NCBI GenBank assembly: GCA_964529325.1
Contig: CAZGWH010000002.1
Coordinates: forward strand, 1-64,000
Length of the DNA stretch: 64,000 nucleotides
From: GCA-2689995 sp964529325
Lineage (GTDB): Bacteria > Fidelibacterota > Marinisomatia > SCGC-AAA003-L08 > GCA-2689995
Direction: 5' to 3'
Shown: piece by piece, positions 34,029 through 43,323 of the stretch
Layout of the letters: each line of letters starts with the position of its first letter
How positions within the stretch are numbered: the stretch's first letter is position 1
The notes under the pieces: generated by a model
Databases searched by the model: none
What the model saw: the letters and a program-made list of their open reading frames with translations, nothing else
What the model was told of the DNA's origin: nothing
Position numbers and translations under genes: made by a program

Positions 34029-36419
34029 ATGAAATTCAATAAACCATTTGGGCTATTAATAATAGCAATATTATTTTTTTCATGCGAGATGAAATTTCCA
34101 GAAAAATGGGATACACCAAGTTGGCATTTACCAATTAATTTTCCTCTCCAAGATGAAACTTATTTTTTTAATGGAATGGTTGATTCTAATACAATTTTTT
34201 TAAGTGAAGATTCTACTTTAATTGTATTATTTGAAGATTCATTAAGTGCTCCAAACGGAGGTAGAGTTGGTATCGATTCTACCTTTAATTCATATTTTCG
34301 TATAGATGGTTTGGAAACTCCTGAGGTAGATGGAATAATTATTGAACCTATAAATATTTCAGTGTTTGACACTTCATTATATTCAGCTACTCATCTATCT
34401 GATTTATCTACACCTGAAATTGATTTAGCATTAATTGATTGTTTCCCAAATATTTTATTAGAAAATGGTATGTATGAAACTGAAAGCTTTTCTGAAACCA
34501 TTTATAATGAAGATGAAATCGAAGTTTTTAATTCAATAGATTCTGTTTCAGTGACTGATGGATTATTATCTGTTTTTGTCTTTAATGAATTTCCTTTTAA
34601 TATTACTTCAATTAAAATTGATATGTTTACAGCTGGGGAATCTATTTGGCAAGTAGAAATAAACAATGTCGGAGAAAATGAAAGTGAAAATAGAACGCGA
34701 ATAATTACAGATATAAATCCACTCATATTAAAAGAATCAATTTTATTTCAATACGAATTAACCGTTGAACCCCAAGATGGAAGTGATGTTTGCATTACAG
34801 AATTTGGATGGGCATTAAATGGAAACCATGATCGTTCTATTGTACTTAATATTGATTTAAACTTTTCAGAGATTGGTCAAATTGCTGGAAATTTAAAAGA
34901 GTTTGTTTATGAACAAGAATTTCAAATGGAAATTCCAAACCCTGAAAATATTTGGCTAAGTGGTGGATATTTATCTTCTGGTGATACCATAAATCATATT
35001 GGATTAGGGTTTACAAATAATTTATTTACAGATATGAATATTGGATTTGGAATATCAGAATTATTTAATGAATATGGTGAAAATTTCCAATGGAATCAAA
35101 ATTTAAATACAGAGACTTCAGTTGATTATAATTTAAGTATTGAAGAATTATTGCTTCGCCCAAATGATGCTCAAAGCGATACACTTAAACAATTGAATTT
35201 ATTATTTTCAGGGGTTATTGAATCTCAGGATATAGTTTTAGATCCAAATATTGAGTATTCTTTTTCAATTGATACTATAGTTGTTGAACCTATTCAACTT
35301 GATTACATAAATGCAATTTTGCATGAAATGGATTTCTCATCACCATCGATTCAAATTGATGATGTTCCTGAAGGATTTAGTGGATTTACATTTGCAGATG
35401 TTACATTAGAAATGAATATTTATAATCAAATTGGAATTCCTGTTACTCTAGATATGTTTCTTGCTGGAGTAAGAGGTAATGATACTACAAAGGTTCCATT
35501 AAAAGATTCATTGTACACTCCTAAAATAAATGATGGGTTTATTATTGGCGATATTGTGAAATCTAATATAATAATGACGGGTACACATCAAATTTCAACA
35601 TGGTATAATGAGGAAGAAATTGTTAAGCAAGATACAGTTTTATTAGAATCCTCATTTTTAGATATTATGAATTTCGCCCCAGATGAAATAATTATTGGAG
35701 GTGAATCAATTTTGGATGGTTCTGGAACGCTTGCACCTGAAACTTATGTTTGGGGTGATTTTAAATTAAATTTACCATTATCATTTATTTTTGAACCCGA
35801 TATGAATATTGTTCCAGCAGTTACAACTGAAATGAGTTCAATGAATGAGGAATCAAAAAATCAAATAAATAATGGATTAGTGAGTGCAAATTTAAATGTG
35901 AACATAGAAAACCATACACCTTTAGCAATGACATTATCTTTATTGATTTCCACTAGAGAAGATTTTTTTCCGCATTATTTGGATGATTTTATTTCAGGTA
36001 GCTTAATTACAAATCAATCTTATATTTCTACAGAAGCATTTGATTATTTAAATTCATTAAATGTAAGCCGTATTGAAGTTGAATCTCTATCTAATGATGA
36101 AGGAAGAGCATTAAGAGTAATTTTTAGAAATGAAAATTTAATTGAATTATTTTGGGTTGGTAGAATTGCAGATATTACTATTCCTGAAGCTGAAGGAATT
36201 AACTCAAATACTGGGCATGTGATTAAATCAGGATTTGGAAATGATATTATTGAATTATCAGTAGATAAAATGGAATGGCTCACTTCAAATAACAAAAGGT
36301 ATAGTCGACCAATGTTAGAATTTGTAGGTTCAAATGGAGAGCCTCGAACACTTCGTAGTACCGATTATTTGAAAGTTTCATCTTATATTTCTGTAATTTT
36401 AGATACAGGTGCATTTTGA
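34029..36419 (+). CDS. large lipoprotein of unknown function
   Basis: A 796-residue predicted lipoprotein (lipobox FFSC, Cys19) beginning EMKFPEKWDTPSWHLPINFPL after the Cys. The rest is strand-rich, acidic and Asn/Ser-rich, with no motif I recognise. The gene is coupled to the downstream barrel gene by a TGATG overlap, which suggests the two proteins act together at the outer membrane. Confidence 0.7.
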   Translation: MKFNKPFGLLIIAILFFSCEMKFPEKWDTPSWHLPINFPLQDETYFFNGMVDSNTIFLSEDSTLIVLFEDSLSAPNGGRVGIDSTFNSYFRIDGLETPEVDGIIIEPINISVFDTSLYSATHLSDLSTPEIDLALIDCFPNILLENGMYETESFSETIYNEDEIEVFNSIDSVSVTDGLLSVFVFNEFPFNITSIKIDMFTAGESIWQVEINNVGENESENRTRIITDINPLILKESILFQYELTVEPQDGSDVCITEFGWALNGNHDRSIVLNIDLNFSEIGQIAGNLKEFVYEQEFQMEIPNPENIWLSGGYLSSGDTINHIGLGFTNNLFTDMNIGFGISELFNEYGENFQWNQNLNTETSVDYNLSIEELLLRPNDAQSDTLKQLNLLFSGVIESQDIVLDPNIEYSFSIDTIVVEPIQLDYINAILHEMDFSSPSIQIDDVPEGFSGFTFADVTLEMNIYNQIGIPVTLDMFLAGVRGNDTTKVPLKDSLYTPKINDGFIIGDIVKSNIIMTGTHQISTWYNEEEIVKQDTVLLESSFLDIMNFAPDEIIIGGESILDGSGTLAPETYVWGDFKLNLPLSFIFEPDMNIVPAVTTEMSSMNEESKNQINNGLVSANLNVNIENHTPLAMTLSLLISTREDFFPHYLDDFISGSLITNQSYISTEAFDYLNSLNVSRIEVESLSNDEGRALRVIFRNENLIELFWVGRIADITIPEAEGINSNTGHVIKSGFGNDIIELSVDKMEWLTSNNKRYSRPMLEFVGSNGEPRTLRSTDYLKVSSYISVILDTGAF

Positions 36420-37738
36420 TGAATAGGTTAATTTTAATAATTAAAATTATTATATTAAGCTCAAGTATTATGGTTTGTCAAGAATCCCCTAGAGATATTG
36501 GTTTAGGTGGGTCTATGATAACCTTATCTCGTGGTATTTCTTCTATTGGGATAAACCCTGCTAGTTTAGCATATTCAACTCCAGAGATTAATATTATAAA
36601 CTTTAATTCGTATATAAATAATAATTTAATAAATATAGATATTTATAATAAGTTAAATGGTGCAAACTTAGAAAGTAATAATTCATCATTATCTAAATTA
36701 GAGTTTTTAGATTTACTAGGAGATAAAAGCGTTAATATAAATTTTAGTATTAATACTCAATTACCAGCAATTAATTATTTAACAAATAATTATGCATTTA
36801 CAACGAGATTGCGTCAATTTGTTGAAATAAATACTGGTAATGGATTTATTAAAATGCTTTTTTTAGGAAATGAGTGGGAAACAGAGATTCCTATAGAAGT
36901 TAAAATAATGTCACAGACTATCATGGAATATGGTTATTCCTCATGGAAAGAATTGAGTGGGTTTTCTATTGGTTATACGATTAAATACTTACAGGGAATT
37001 AATTTAATTAAATTATATACGAGTCAAGATAGTGAACCACTTTATACGGATTCAACAGGTATTAATTTAGAATTTGATTTAAGACGGGAATTATATCCTG
37101 GTGGAAGTGGATATGGAATTGATTTTGGAATATTAACAAAAGAATCTAAATCAGGGTGGTCATTTGGATTTTCAGTAATTAATATGTTTGGTTATATAAA
37201 TTGGGATAAACATAATTTAAACTATAAATTAATTGGGAAACCAATTATAAACTCAATGGGGTTAAATGCTTATTCTACTGAAGTATTTAAATATAAAATT
37301 GAAAATTTGAATGCGTCCGACTTAATGTCTGGCTCAATTGAATTTCCAGATACTGTTGTATCTGATACGAGTTATACAGCTCCACTTGATTATCCTGTGT
37401 TAAAAATGGATTATCCTACATTTTTAAGGATAGGGGTTTCTAAAAATATTGATAATAATATTTTCCTTGCTTATGAAAGCAGAACTGGATTTCATCAAGA
37501 AAGTATTTCTTTAGAAAAATGGATTCACTCTATTGGGATAGAGATAGTGAAATGGCATCATTTTCCAATACGATTTGGAATTACAACTGGAGATGATAAT
37601 AATCATAAATTTGGATTAGGGACTGGTATTCATTTTTTACCCCTAAATATTGATATTGGTTTTTCTTGGACAGGTAGTAGAAAATTATATACTGCCACAG
37701 GATTTGAATTTGGGTTTTCAGTAACTTTCATTCGTTAA
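36419..37738 (+). CDS. outer-membrane beta-barrel protein (PorV/DUF5723-like)
   Basis: A 439-residue protein with a signal peptide (about 1-20), then SPRDIGLGGSMITLSRGISSIGINPASLAY, which recalls PorV/FadL-like barrels of the DUF5723 type, and repeated amphipathic strands ending in FSVTFIR with a C-terminal aromatic/basic end. I used ATG 36419 (overlapping the previous TGA) rather than the TTG one codon upstream. It may be an outer-membrane partner of the lipoprotein. Confidence 0.7.
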   Translation: MNRLILIIKIIILSSSIMVCQESPRDIGLGGSMITLSRGISSIGINPASLAYSTPEINIINFNSYINNNLINIDIYNKLNGANLESNNSSLSKLEFLDLLGDKSVNINFSINTQLPAINYLTNNYAFTTRLRQFVEINTGNGFIKMLFLGNEWETEIPIEVKIMSQTIMEYGYSSWKELSGFSIGYTIKYLQGINLIKLYTSQDSEPLYTDSTGINLEFDLRRELYPGGSGYGIDFGILTKESKSGWSFGFSVINMFGYINWDKHNLNYKLIGKPIINSMGLNAYSTEVFKYKIENLNASDLMSGSIEFPDTVVSDTSYTAPLDYPVLKMDYPTFLRIGVSKNIDNNIFLAYESRTGFHQESISLEKWIHSIGIEIVKWHHFPIRFGITTGDDNNHKFGLGTGIHFLPLNIDIGFSWTGSRKLYTATGFEFGFSVTFIR

Positions 37739-38817
37739 GTTTTAGTTCTATAAAGCATAAACAATCCGATAGCAAGAAATATACAGTTAACAATCCATAC
37801 AGACCAAAATGGAGTAAGTTGCCCCGCAATTCCTAACGACTGCCCAAATTTTAGTGAAGCATAGTATAAGAAAATAAAAAATATACTAATTCCAATTCCG
37901 ATTGCTAAATTAGATCGCTGTCTTCTGATCGACAGTGGAATTCCAATTAAAATCATTAAAAAACTTGTACTTGCAAACGCCGTTTTAAAATGTAAATTCA
38001 CTTCCCATCTAGGTTCTTTTATACCATTTATTTTTAGTTTATTTACAAATTTAGATAGATTTTGATAATCCATTTCTTCAGGTTTCATTAATTCACGAGT
38101 AAGATCTATAGGTGAAAAATTAAATGGAATTATTGTATCTTTTGAAACTATCTCAGTTATTATTTCATTACTATCCCATGTTCGAACGGTATAGAGGGGA
38201 ATATTCCATGAGTTTAAAGAATCGTTCCAATTCATGACAGGTGCATCTAATCTATTAATTAATTTATTACCATTTTTTAATTGTAATGAAATTTGAGTTG
38301 CTTCGTTTTTCTTTTGGGAAAACCGATGAATAGTTAAAAATTTATTGTTTGAAATTTGTCTATAAATATTTTTAGTTGATTTTAAATATTTTGATTTATT
38401 TTTTAAGAAATATTTTTTTTCAATATCATTTCTAGTATTTAAAGCATTTGTTACTAAATAATTATCAAAATAAAATGAACCAACTGAGATGAAAAACCCG
38501 AGAGCAAGTAAACTTAATGAAATTCTAAATATACTTAATCCCGAAGATTTTAAAGCGGTAATTTCATTTTGTTTATGAAGAATACCTAAACTGAATATCG
38601 TTGCAATTAAACACGAAATGGGAATTCCAATGCTTATAAACCATGGGAGGCTATAAAAATAATAATTAATAATTTCTGATTGTGGAATATTAGCGTCAAT
38701 AAATTTATTTAAATGGTCAATTACATCAATAAGAATAGTAATTACAAGAAGCCCAGCCATTGTAATTAAAAACTTAATTAAAAAATTACTAATAATATAT
38801 TTATCTATCTGTTTCAT
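37735..38817 (-). CDS. LptF/LptG-family permease
   Basis: A 360-residue inner-membrane protein with N-terminal spans (about 12-32, 60-80, 100-120), a periplasmic jellyroll-like region and three C-terminal spans, the layout of YjgP/YjgQ proteins. These form the LptB2FG exporter moving lipopolysaccharide from the inner membrane. MKQIDKYIISNFLIKF is a typical family start. LptF versus LptG is not decided. The 3' end overlaps the convergent barrel gene by 4 bases. Confidence 0.85.
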   Translation of the reverse strand: MKQIDKYIISNFLIKFLITMAGLLVITILIDVIDHLNKFIDANIPQSEIINYYFYSLPWFISIGIPISCLIATIFSLGILHKQNEITALKSSGLSIFRISLSLLALGFFISVGSFYFDNYLVTNALNTRNDIEKKYFLKNKSKYLKSTKNIYRQISNNKFLTIHRFSQKKNEATQISLQLKNGNKLINRLDAPVMNWNDSLNSWNIPLYTVRTWDSNEIITEIVSKDTIIPFNFSPIDLTRELMKPEEMDYQNLSKFVNKLKINGIKEPRWEVNLHFKTAFASTSFLMILIGIPLSIRRQRSNLAIGIGISIFFIFLYYASLKFGQSLGIAGQLTPFWSVWIVNCIFLAIGLFMLYRTKT

Positions 38818-38879
38818 TTATCTACTTAAAAAATTAGTATTATAATTTCGGATTAAAACTTGACTTAATGAAAGATAAA

Positions 38880-38895
38880 CCTGTAATTTTACAGG
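38880..38895 (+). promoter_or_regulatory. leader hairpin before rplM
   Basis: cctgtaa (38880-38886) and ttacagg (38889-38895) form a short hairpin in the 115-base region upstream of rplM. A ttgact box at 38860-38865 followed by an AT-rich second box about 18 bases later could be the promoter. It may be an autoregulatory ribosomal-protein leader; structure is weakly supported. Confidence 0.35.
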
Positions 38896-38932
38896 CTCTG
38901 AATGTATCCAATTATTAGTAATTTAGGACAGT

Positions 38933-39361
38933 ATGAAAACAACATCAATTAAAATATCGGAAGTGCAAAAAGACTGGTTCATCGTAGATGCCTCAGGTAA
39001 GCGACTTGGGCGTCTTGCGAGTACAGTTGCACAAATTATAAAAGGCAAAAACAAACCCTACTATACTCCACATATGGATATGGGGGATTGTGTCGTAGTG
39101 ATAAATGCTGAAAAGGTTGAAGCTACGGGAAAAAAAGAAAAAGATAAGGAATATTGGCATCACACCGGTTTCCCAGGTGGGCAAAAAAGTCGCTCACTTG
39201 CTAATATGAGAGAAAACTACCCTGAACGAATTATTGAAAATGCCGTTAAGGGAATGTTGCCTCATAATAGCCTTGGAAGAAAGATGCTTCAACATTTAAA
39301 AGTTTATTCAGGTGAAAATCATCCTCATACAGGACAGTCACCTACTAAAATTGAATTATAA
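38933..39361 (+). CDS. rplM: 50S ribosomal protein L13
   Basis: A 142-residue L13 with WFIVDASGKRLGRLAS near residue 15, YYTPHMDMGDCVVVINAEK, and the C-terminal LKVYSGENHPHTGQSP motif. It is the first gene of the rplM-rpsI-rpsB-tsf operon. Its stop is 11 bases before rpsI. Confidence 0.96.
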   Translation: MKTTSIKISEVQKDWFIVDASGKRLGRLASTVAQIIKGKNKPYYTPHMDMGDCVVVINAEKVEATGKKEKDKEYWHHTGFPGGQKSRSLANMRENYPERIIENAVKGMLPHNSLGRKMLQHLKVYSGENHPHTGQSPTKIEL

Positions 39362-39372
39362 AGAAACAATAA

Positions 39373-39768
39373 ATGGCAAAAAAACACTTAGCATTTACAA
39401 TAGGTAGAAGAAAAAGATCTGTTGCAAGAGTCCGTTTTCTGAAAGGAAAAGGAAATGTTGTAATAAATGGAAGAGATTTTGAAGAGTATTTTGGTCGTAG
39501 CACTACTAAGATGGTTATGAAACAACCATTATATTTAACAGAAACTCATGATAAATATGATATTTTTGTTAATGTAGTTGGTGGTGGTCTTAGTGGACAG
39601 GCTGAAGCTATTCGAATGGGTATTTCTCGTGCTCTTCAAGAAATAGACCCTAATTTAAGGCCAGCTCTTAAAAAAGCAGGATTTTTAACTCGTGATTCAA
39701 GAGAGGTTGAAAGAAAAAAATATGGTCAACCTGGTGCTCGTAAGAAATTTCAATTTTCAAAACGCTAA
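39373..39768 (+). CDS. rpsI: 30S ribosomal protein S9
   Basis: A 131-residue S9. The N-terminus AFTIGRRKRSVARV and the C-terminal GQPGARKKFQFSKR tail, whose last basic residues reach the P-site tRNA, are both intact. Second gene of the ribosomal operon. Confidence 0.96.
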   Translation: MAKKHLAFTIGRRKRSVARVRFLKGKGNVVINGRDFEEYFGRSTTKMVMKQPLYLTETHDKYDIFVNVVGGGLSGQAEAIRMGISRALQEIDPNLRPALKKAGFLTRDSREVERKKYGQPGARKKFQFSKR

Positions 39769-39789
39769 ACAAGGATATTATATACTTAT

Positions 39790-40611
39790 ATGTATCAAAT
39801 TAATGTAGATAATTTATTAAAGTCTGGAGCTCATTTTGGACATCCAACAAGTAAATGGAATCCAAGCTTTAAAAAATATATAGTTGCCAAGAAGAATGGT
39901 ATTCATATTATTGATCTTCAAGAAACACATAGAGCATTAGAGAAATCATGCCGAGAAATCGTTAAGATTGTAAAGTCTGGTGGTAATGTGTTGTTTGTTG
40001 GAACAAAAAAACAGGCTCAGATTGCAGTTCAAGAATCAGCTGATAAATGTGGGATGTACTATGTTGTTGAGCGATGGCTAGGGGGTACGCTAACAAATTT
40101 CTCCACGATTAAAAAAAGTATTAGAAGATTAATTACTTTGGAAAAAGAATCGGGTGAACTTTATGCAAGCTTAACTAAAAAAGAAATAAATATGATGGAG
40201 AGAGAGCGAATTAAACTAGCAGATCTTCATCGTGGTATTAAGGATATGAAGCATTTGCCTTCTGCATTATTTATTATTGATGGAAATCATGAACATACTG
40301 CTATTAGAGAGGCTAAACGGCTTGGAATTCCAACTTTTGGAATTATTGATAGTAATACAAATCCTAATGTTGTTGATTTTGCTATTCCTGCTAATGATGA
40401 CTCAATTAGAACAATTCGATTAATAACTGAAACAATTTCAAATGTAATCATTGAGGCTCGTGGCGGAACTATTGATGATATGAAAGGTGAAGATGTAGTT
40501 AATGTTGAGTTAGAATCATCTGTAGATAGTGAAGAAATTGTTGTTGAAGAAATAAACGAAGATGTTGTTTCTGAAATAGTTGAAGAATCTTTAGAAGAAA
40601 CAAAGGAATAA
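39790..40611 (+). CDS. rpsB: 30S ribosomal protein S2
   Basis: A 273-residue S2: LLKSGAHFGHPTSKWNPSFKKYI at the start, VERWLGGTLTNFSTIKKS in the middle, PTFGIIDSNTNPNVVDFAIPANDDS later. An acidic C-terminal extension of about 40 residues (Glu/Val-rich) follows the core. It precedes tsf by 8 bases, the standard arrangement. Confidence 0.96.
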   Translation: MYQINVDNLLKSGAHFGHPTSKWNPSFKKYIVAKKNGIHIIDLQETHRALEKSCREIVKIVKSGGNVLFVGTKKQAQIAVQESADKCGMYYVVERWLGGTLTNFSTIKKSIRRLITLEKESGELYASLTKKEINMMERERIKLADLHRGIKDMKHLPSALFIIDGNHEHTAIREAKRLGIPTFGIIDSNTNPNVVDFAIPANDDSIRTIRLITETISNVIIEARGGTIDDMKGEDVVNVELESSVDSEEIVVEEINEDVVSEIVEESLEETKE

Positions 40612-40619
40612 ATAATTAT

Positions 40620-41240
40620 ATGATAGCTGCAACAACAGTTAAAGAATTAAGAGAACGATCTGGTGCTGGATTTATGGATTGTAAAAGAGCTCTTCAAGAG
40701 GTTGATGGTGATATTGAAAAAGCGATAGAACATTTAAGAAAATCTGGTGCTGCAAAAGCTCAGAAAAAAGCGGGTAGATCAACAAAAGAAGGTGCAATTG
40801 TACAATATATTCACCCTGGTGGTAAGTTGGGTGTCATTGTGGAAATTAATTGTGAAACAGATTTTGTGGCTCGAACAGATGGATTTGAACAATTTACAAA
40901 AGATGTTGCAATGCATATTGCTGCGAGTGGACCATTAGTTGTAAAGCGTGAAGATATGGATAGTACAATTGTTGAAAAAGAAAGAGCATTTTTAATTGAT
41001 CAGGCAAGACAGTCTGGTAAACCAGAAAATATTATTGATAAAATGATTGTAGGTAGATTAGAGAAGTTTTATGCTGAAAGTGTTTTATTAGAGCAGCCAT
41101 TTGTAAAAGATCCAGATAAAACCGTTAAAGATTTATTGACAGAAGTTATTGCTACAATTGGAGAAAATATATCTATTTCAAGATTTTCTCGATTTCAACT
41201 TGGAGAAATGAGTTCTAATGGTGAATCTACAGTAGAATAA
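40620..41240 (+). CDS. tsf: elongation factor Ts
   Basis: A 206-residue EF-Ts, of the shorter form with one core subdomain. VKELRERSGAGFMDCKRALQE is the N-terminal UBA-like domain and VEINCETDFVARTDGF the EF-Tu contact region. It ends in a terminator. The usual downstream pyrH gene is not between tsf and frr here. Confidence 0.95.
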   Translation: MIAATTVKELRERSGAGFMDCKRALQEVDGDIEKAIEHLRKSGAAKAQKKAGRSTKEGAIVQYIHPGGKLGVIVEINCETDFVARTDGFEQFTKDVAMHIAASGPLVVKREDMDSTIVEKERAFLIDQARQSGKPENIIDKMIVGRLEKFYAESVLLEQPFVKDPDKTVKDLLTEVIATIGENISISRFSRFQLGEMSSNGESTVE

Positions 41241-41258
41241 TTGTATATTATTTTATAA

Positions 41259-41318
41259 AACCCTGCCAATTGGTAAATCAATATATTTGATTTTATCATG
41301 AGCAGGGTTTTTTTTATT
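41259..41318 (+). terminator. terminator after tsf, with long loop
   Basis: aaccctgc (41259-41266) pairs with gcagggtt (41302-41309), then a T run. The 35-base interior contains a second small stem (aaatca and tgattt), so the structure is larger than a standard terminator. Confidence 0.8.
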
Positions 41319-41413
41319 TATTTAACAATTTATGGTTTAGTAAAAATAATATTAAATTTAATGTATTACATAGTGATAAAATTAATTTAATTCATAATCA
41401 AAAGGAATAAAAA

Positions 41414-41968
41414 TTGGTTAACGAAATTTTTAAAGATACACAAGTTAAGATGGCTAAAGTTGTGGACCATTACCGAAATGAGGTTGCTACAATAAGAACA
41501 GGTAGAGCAAATACGGGGTTAGTTGAACCTGTTAGAGTTGATTATTATGGTAGCATGACTCCTTTAAAAAATATTGCTCAAATAAGTACACCTGAACCAC
41601 AGGTAATTGTAATTCAGCCATTTGATCCAACAAGTTTAGGGTTAATTGAAAAAGCAATAACAAGTACAGATTTAGGATTAACACCTAATAATGATGGACA
41701 AATTATTAGGATTAATATCCCACCATTAACTGAAGATCGTAGAAAAGAATATGTGAAGTTAGCTCATAATATGATTGAAGCTGGTAGAGTTGCGATTCGT
41801 AATACTCGTAGAGAGTCAAATGATAGTTTGAAAAAAATAAATAAAGAACATGAACTTTCTGATGATAATTTAAAACGAGCTTTAGATGATATTCAAGAAA
41901 TGACAGATAAAAGTATTAAAGAATTGAATGGAATTCTTGAAAATAAAGAGAAAGAAATATTAAATTAA
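41414..41968 (+). CDS. frr: ribosome recycling factor
   Basis: A 184-residue RRF. The start VATIRTGRANTGLVEPVRVDYYG (as shorter blocks ATIRTGRAN and VDYYGS), the PLTEDRRKEYVKLA segment and the C-terminal long helices are all typical. The start is TTG 41414, with an aaagga site about 8 bases upstream. It is separated from tsf by a terminator and so has its own promoter. Confidence 0.95.
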   Translation: MVNEIFKDTQVKMAKVVDHYRNEVATIRTGRANTGLVEPVRVDYYGSMTPLKNIAQISTPEPQVIVIQPFDPTSLGLIEKAITSTDLGLTPNNDGQIIRINIPPLTEDRRKEYVKLAHNMIEAGRVAIRNTRRESNDSLKKINKEHELSDDNLKRALDDIQEMTDKSIKELNGILENKEKEILN

Positions 41969-41989
41969 TATTTAATTCATTTTTTAATT

Positions 41990-42022
41990 AATCCGATAAA
42001 TATTATTTATCGGATTTTTTTT
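41990..42022 (+). terminator. rho-independent terminator after frr
   Basis: atccgataaat (41990-42000) pairs with atttatcggat (42004-42014) around a 3-base loop, then a T run. It ends frr just ahead of the DUF512 gene. Confidence 0.92.
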
Positions 42023-42033
42023 TATACAAAATA

Positions 42034-43323
42034 ATGCAAATTATAAAAGTAAATACAAATAGTTTAGGAATTGCACTTGGATTAAAATCTGGAGATAAAT
42101 TATTAAAGATTAATGGGAAAAAGGTCTTAGATGAATTAGATTACCAATTTCGGATTATTGAAGAGAATTTATCTATTGAATTTGAAATTAATGGTAAAAG
42201 ACAGCTATTTGATATTGATAAAGAATTGGATGAAGATTTAGGTGTTCAATTTGAAGAATTAAAAATCCGAAAATGTGCAAATGATTGTGTCTTTTGCTTT
42301 GTTGATCAAAACCCAAAAGGTATGAGGAAGGGGATGTATTTTAGAGATGGTGATTACCGTTTATCATTTCTACATGGACACTATATAACCCTTACTAATA
42401 TGGGGAAAAATGAATTAAATCGAATTGTTGAACAGCGAATGTCTCCTTTGTACCTTTCAGTACATACGACTGATCCTAAATTGCGAAAAAAATTATTATT
42501 ATATAAAAAGAATGATAATTTCCTTGAAAAAGTAAAATATTTAGTTGACAATGGCATTGAATTACATTGTCAAGCTGTTTTAGTTCCAGGAGAAAATGAT
42601 GGAAATGCTTTAGAAAGAACAATTAAAGATCTTTATCAATTTTTCCCAATAGTTAAATCGTTATCTATTGTACCCGTTGGATTAACAGGACATAGAGAAG
42701 GATTAATGGAGTTAAAGTCAGCAACTCCAAATTATGCAAAACAACTTATTCCTAAAATTGAAAAACTAAAAAATACTTTTCCTGGAACAAATGGTTCATT
42801 CTTCTTTTTATCTGATGAATGGTATATTTTAGCTGAATTAGAACAACCATGTGCAAAAGAATATGGTGAGTTTGATTTAATTGAAAATGGTGTTGGCCAA
42901 GTAAGATATTTTTTGGATAAATTTGAAATGGAAAAAAAAGAAATATTTAATCTTGTAGATAAAAATAAATTTCATTTTTCAATTGGCTGTGGAGTATTAG
43001 TTTATCCAATATTTGAAAAATATTTACTTCCATTTTTTGATAGCCATGCAAATATGAATATAAATATAATACCGATAAAAAATAATTTTTATGGAAATTC
43101 AGTAACAGTTACTGGACTTTTATCAGGGAATGATTTAATTGAACAATTAAGAGATATTGATTTAGGTGATAGTGTTTGGTTTAGTAACCGTATTTTAAAT
43201 GATGAACAAACCTTAACAGTTGATGACCTTACAATAGAACAAATTTCAAAAAGTATAAATTGTCAATTGAAAGTTGCCCCTGATAGTTTATTACATGTTT
43301 TTAAAGAGGAATTACAAAATTAA
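42034..43323 (+). CDS. DUF512 radical-SAM-like iron-sulfur protein
   Basis: A 429-residue protein with an N-terminal PDZ-like domain (about 1-65), a radical-SAM-type cluster CANDCVFCFVDQ (about 82-93), and a C-terminal DUF512 domain. The family is conserved but uncharacterised. In many bacteria the gene sits directly before der, as here, which supports a link with ribosome assembly or a shared transcript. It overlaps the likely start of der. Confidence 0.82.
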   Translation: MQIIKVNTNSLGIALGLKSGDKLLKINGKKVLDELDYQFRIIEENLSIEFEINGKRQLFDIDKELDEDLGVQFEELKIRKCANDCVFCFVDQNPKGMRKGMYFRDGDYRLSFLHGHYITLTNMGKNELNRIVEQRMSPLYLSVHTTDPKLRKKLLLYKKNDNFLEKVKYLVDNGIELHCQAVLVPGENDGNALERTIKDLYQFFPIVKSLSIVPVGLTGHREGLMELKSATPNYAKQLIPKIEKLKNTFPGTNGSFFFLSDEWYILAELEQPCAKEYGEFDLIENGVGQVRYFLDKFEMEKKEIFNLVDKNKFHFSIGCGVLVYPIFEKYLLPFFDSHANMNINIIPIKNNFYGNSVTVTGLLSGNDLIEQLRDIDLGDSVWFSNRILNDEQTLTVDDLTIEQISKSINCQLKVAPDSLLHVFKEELQN

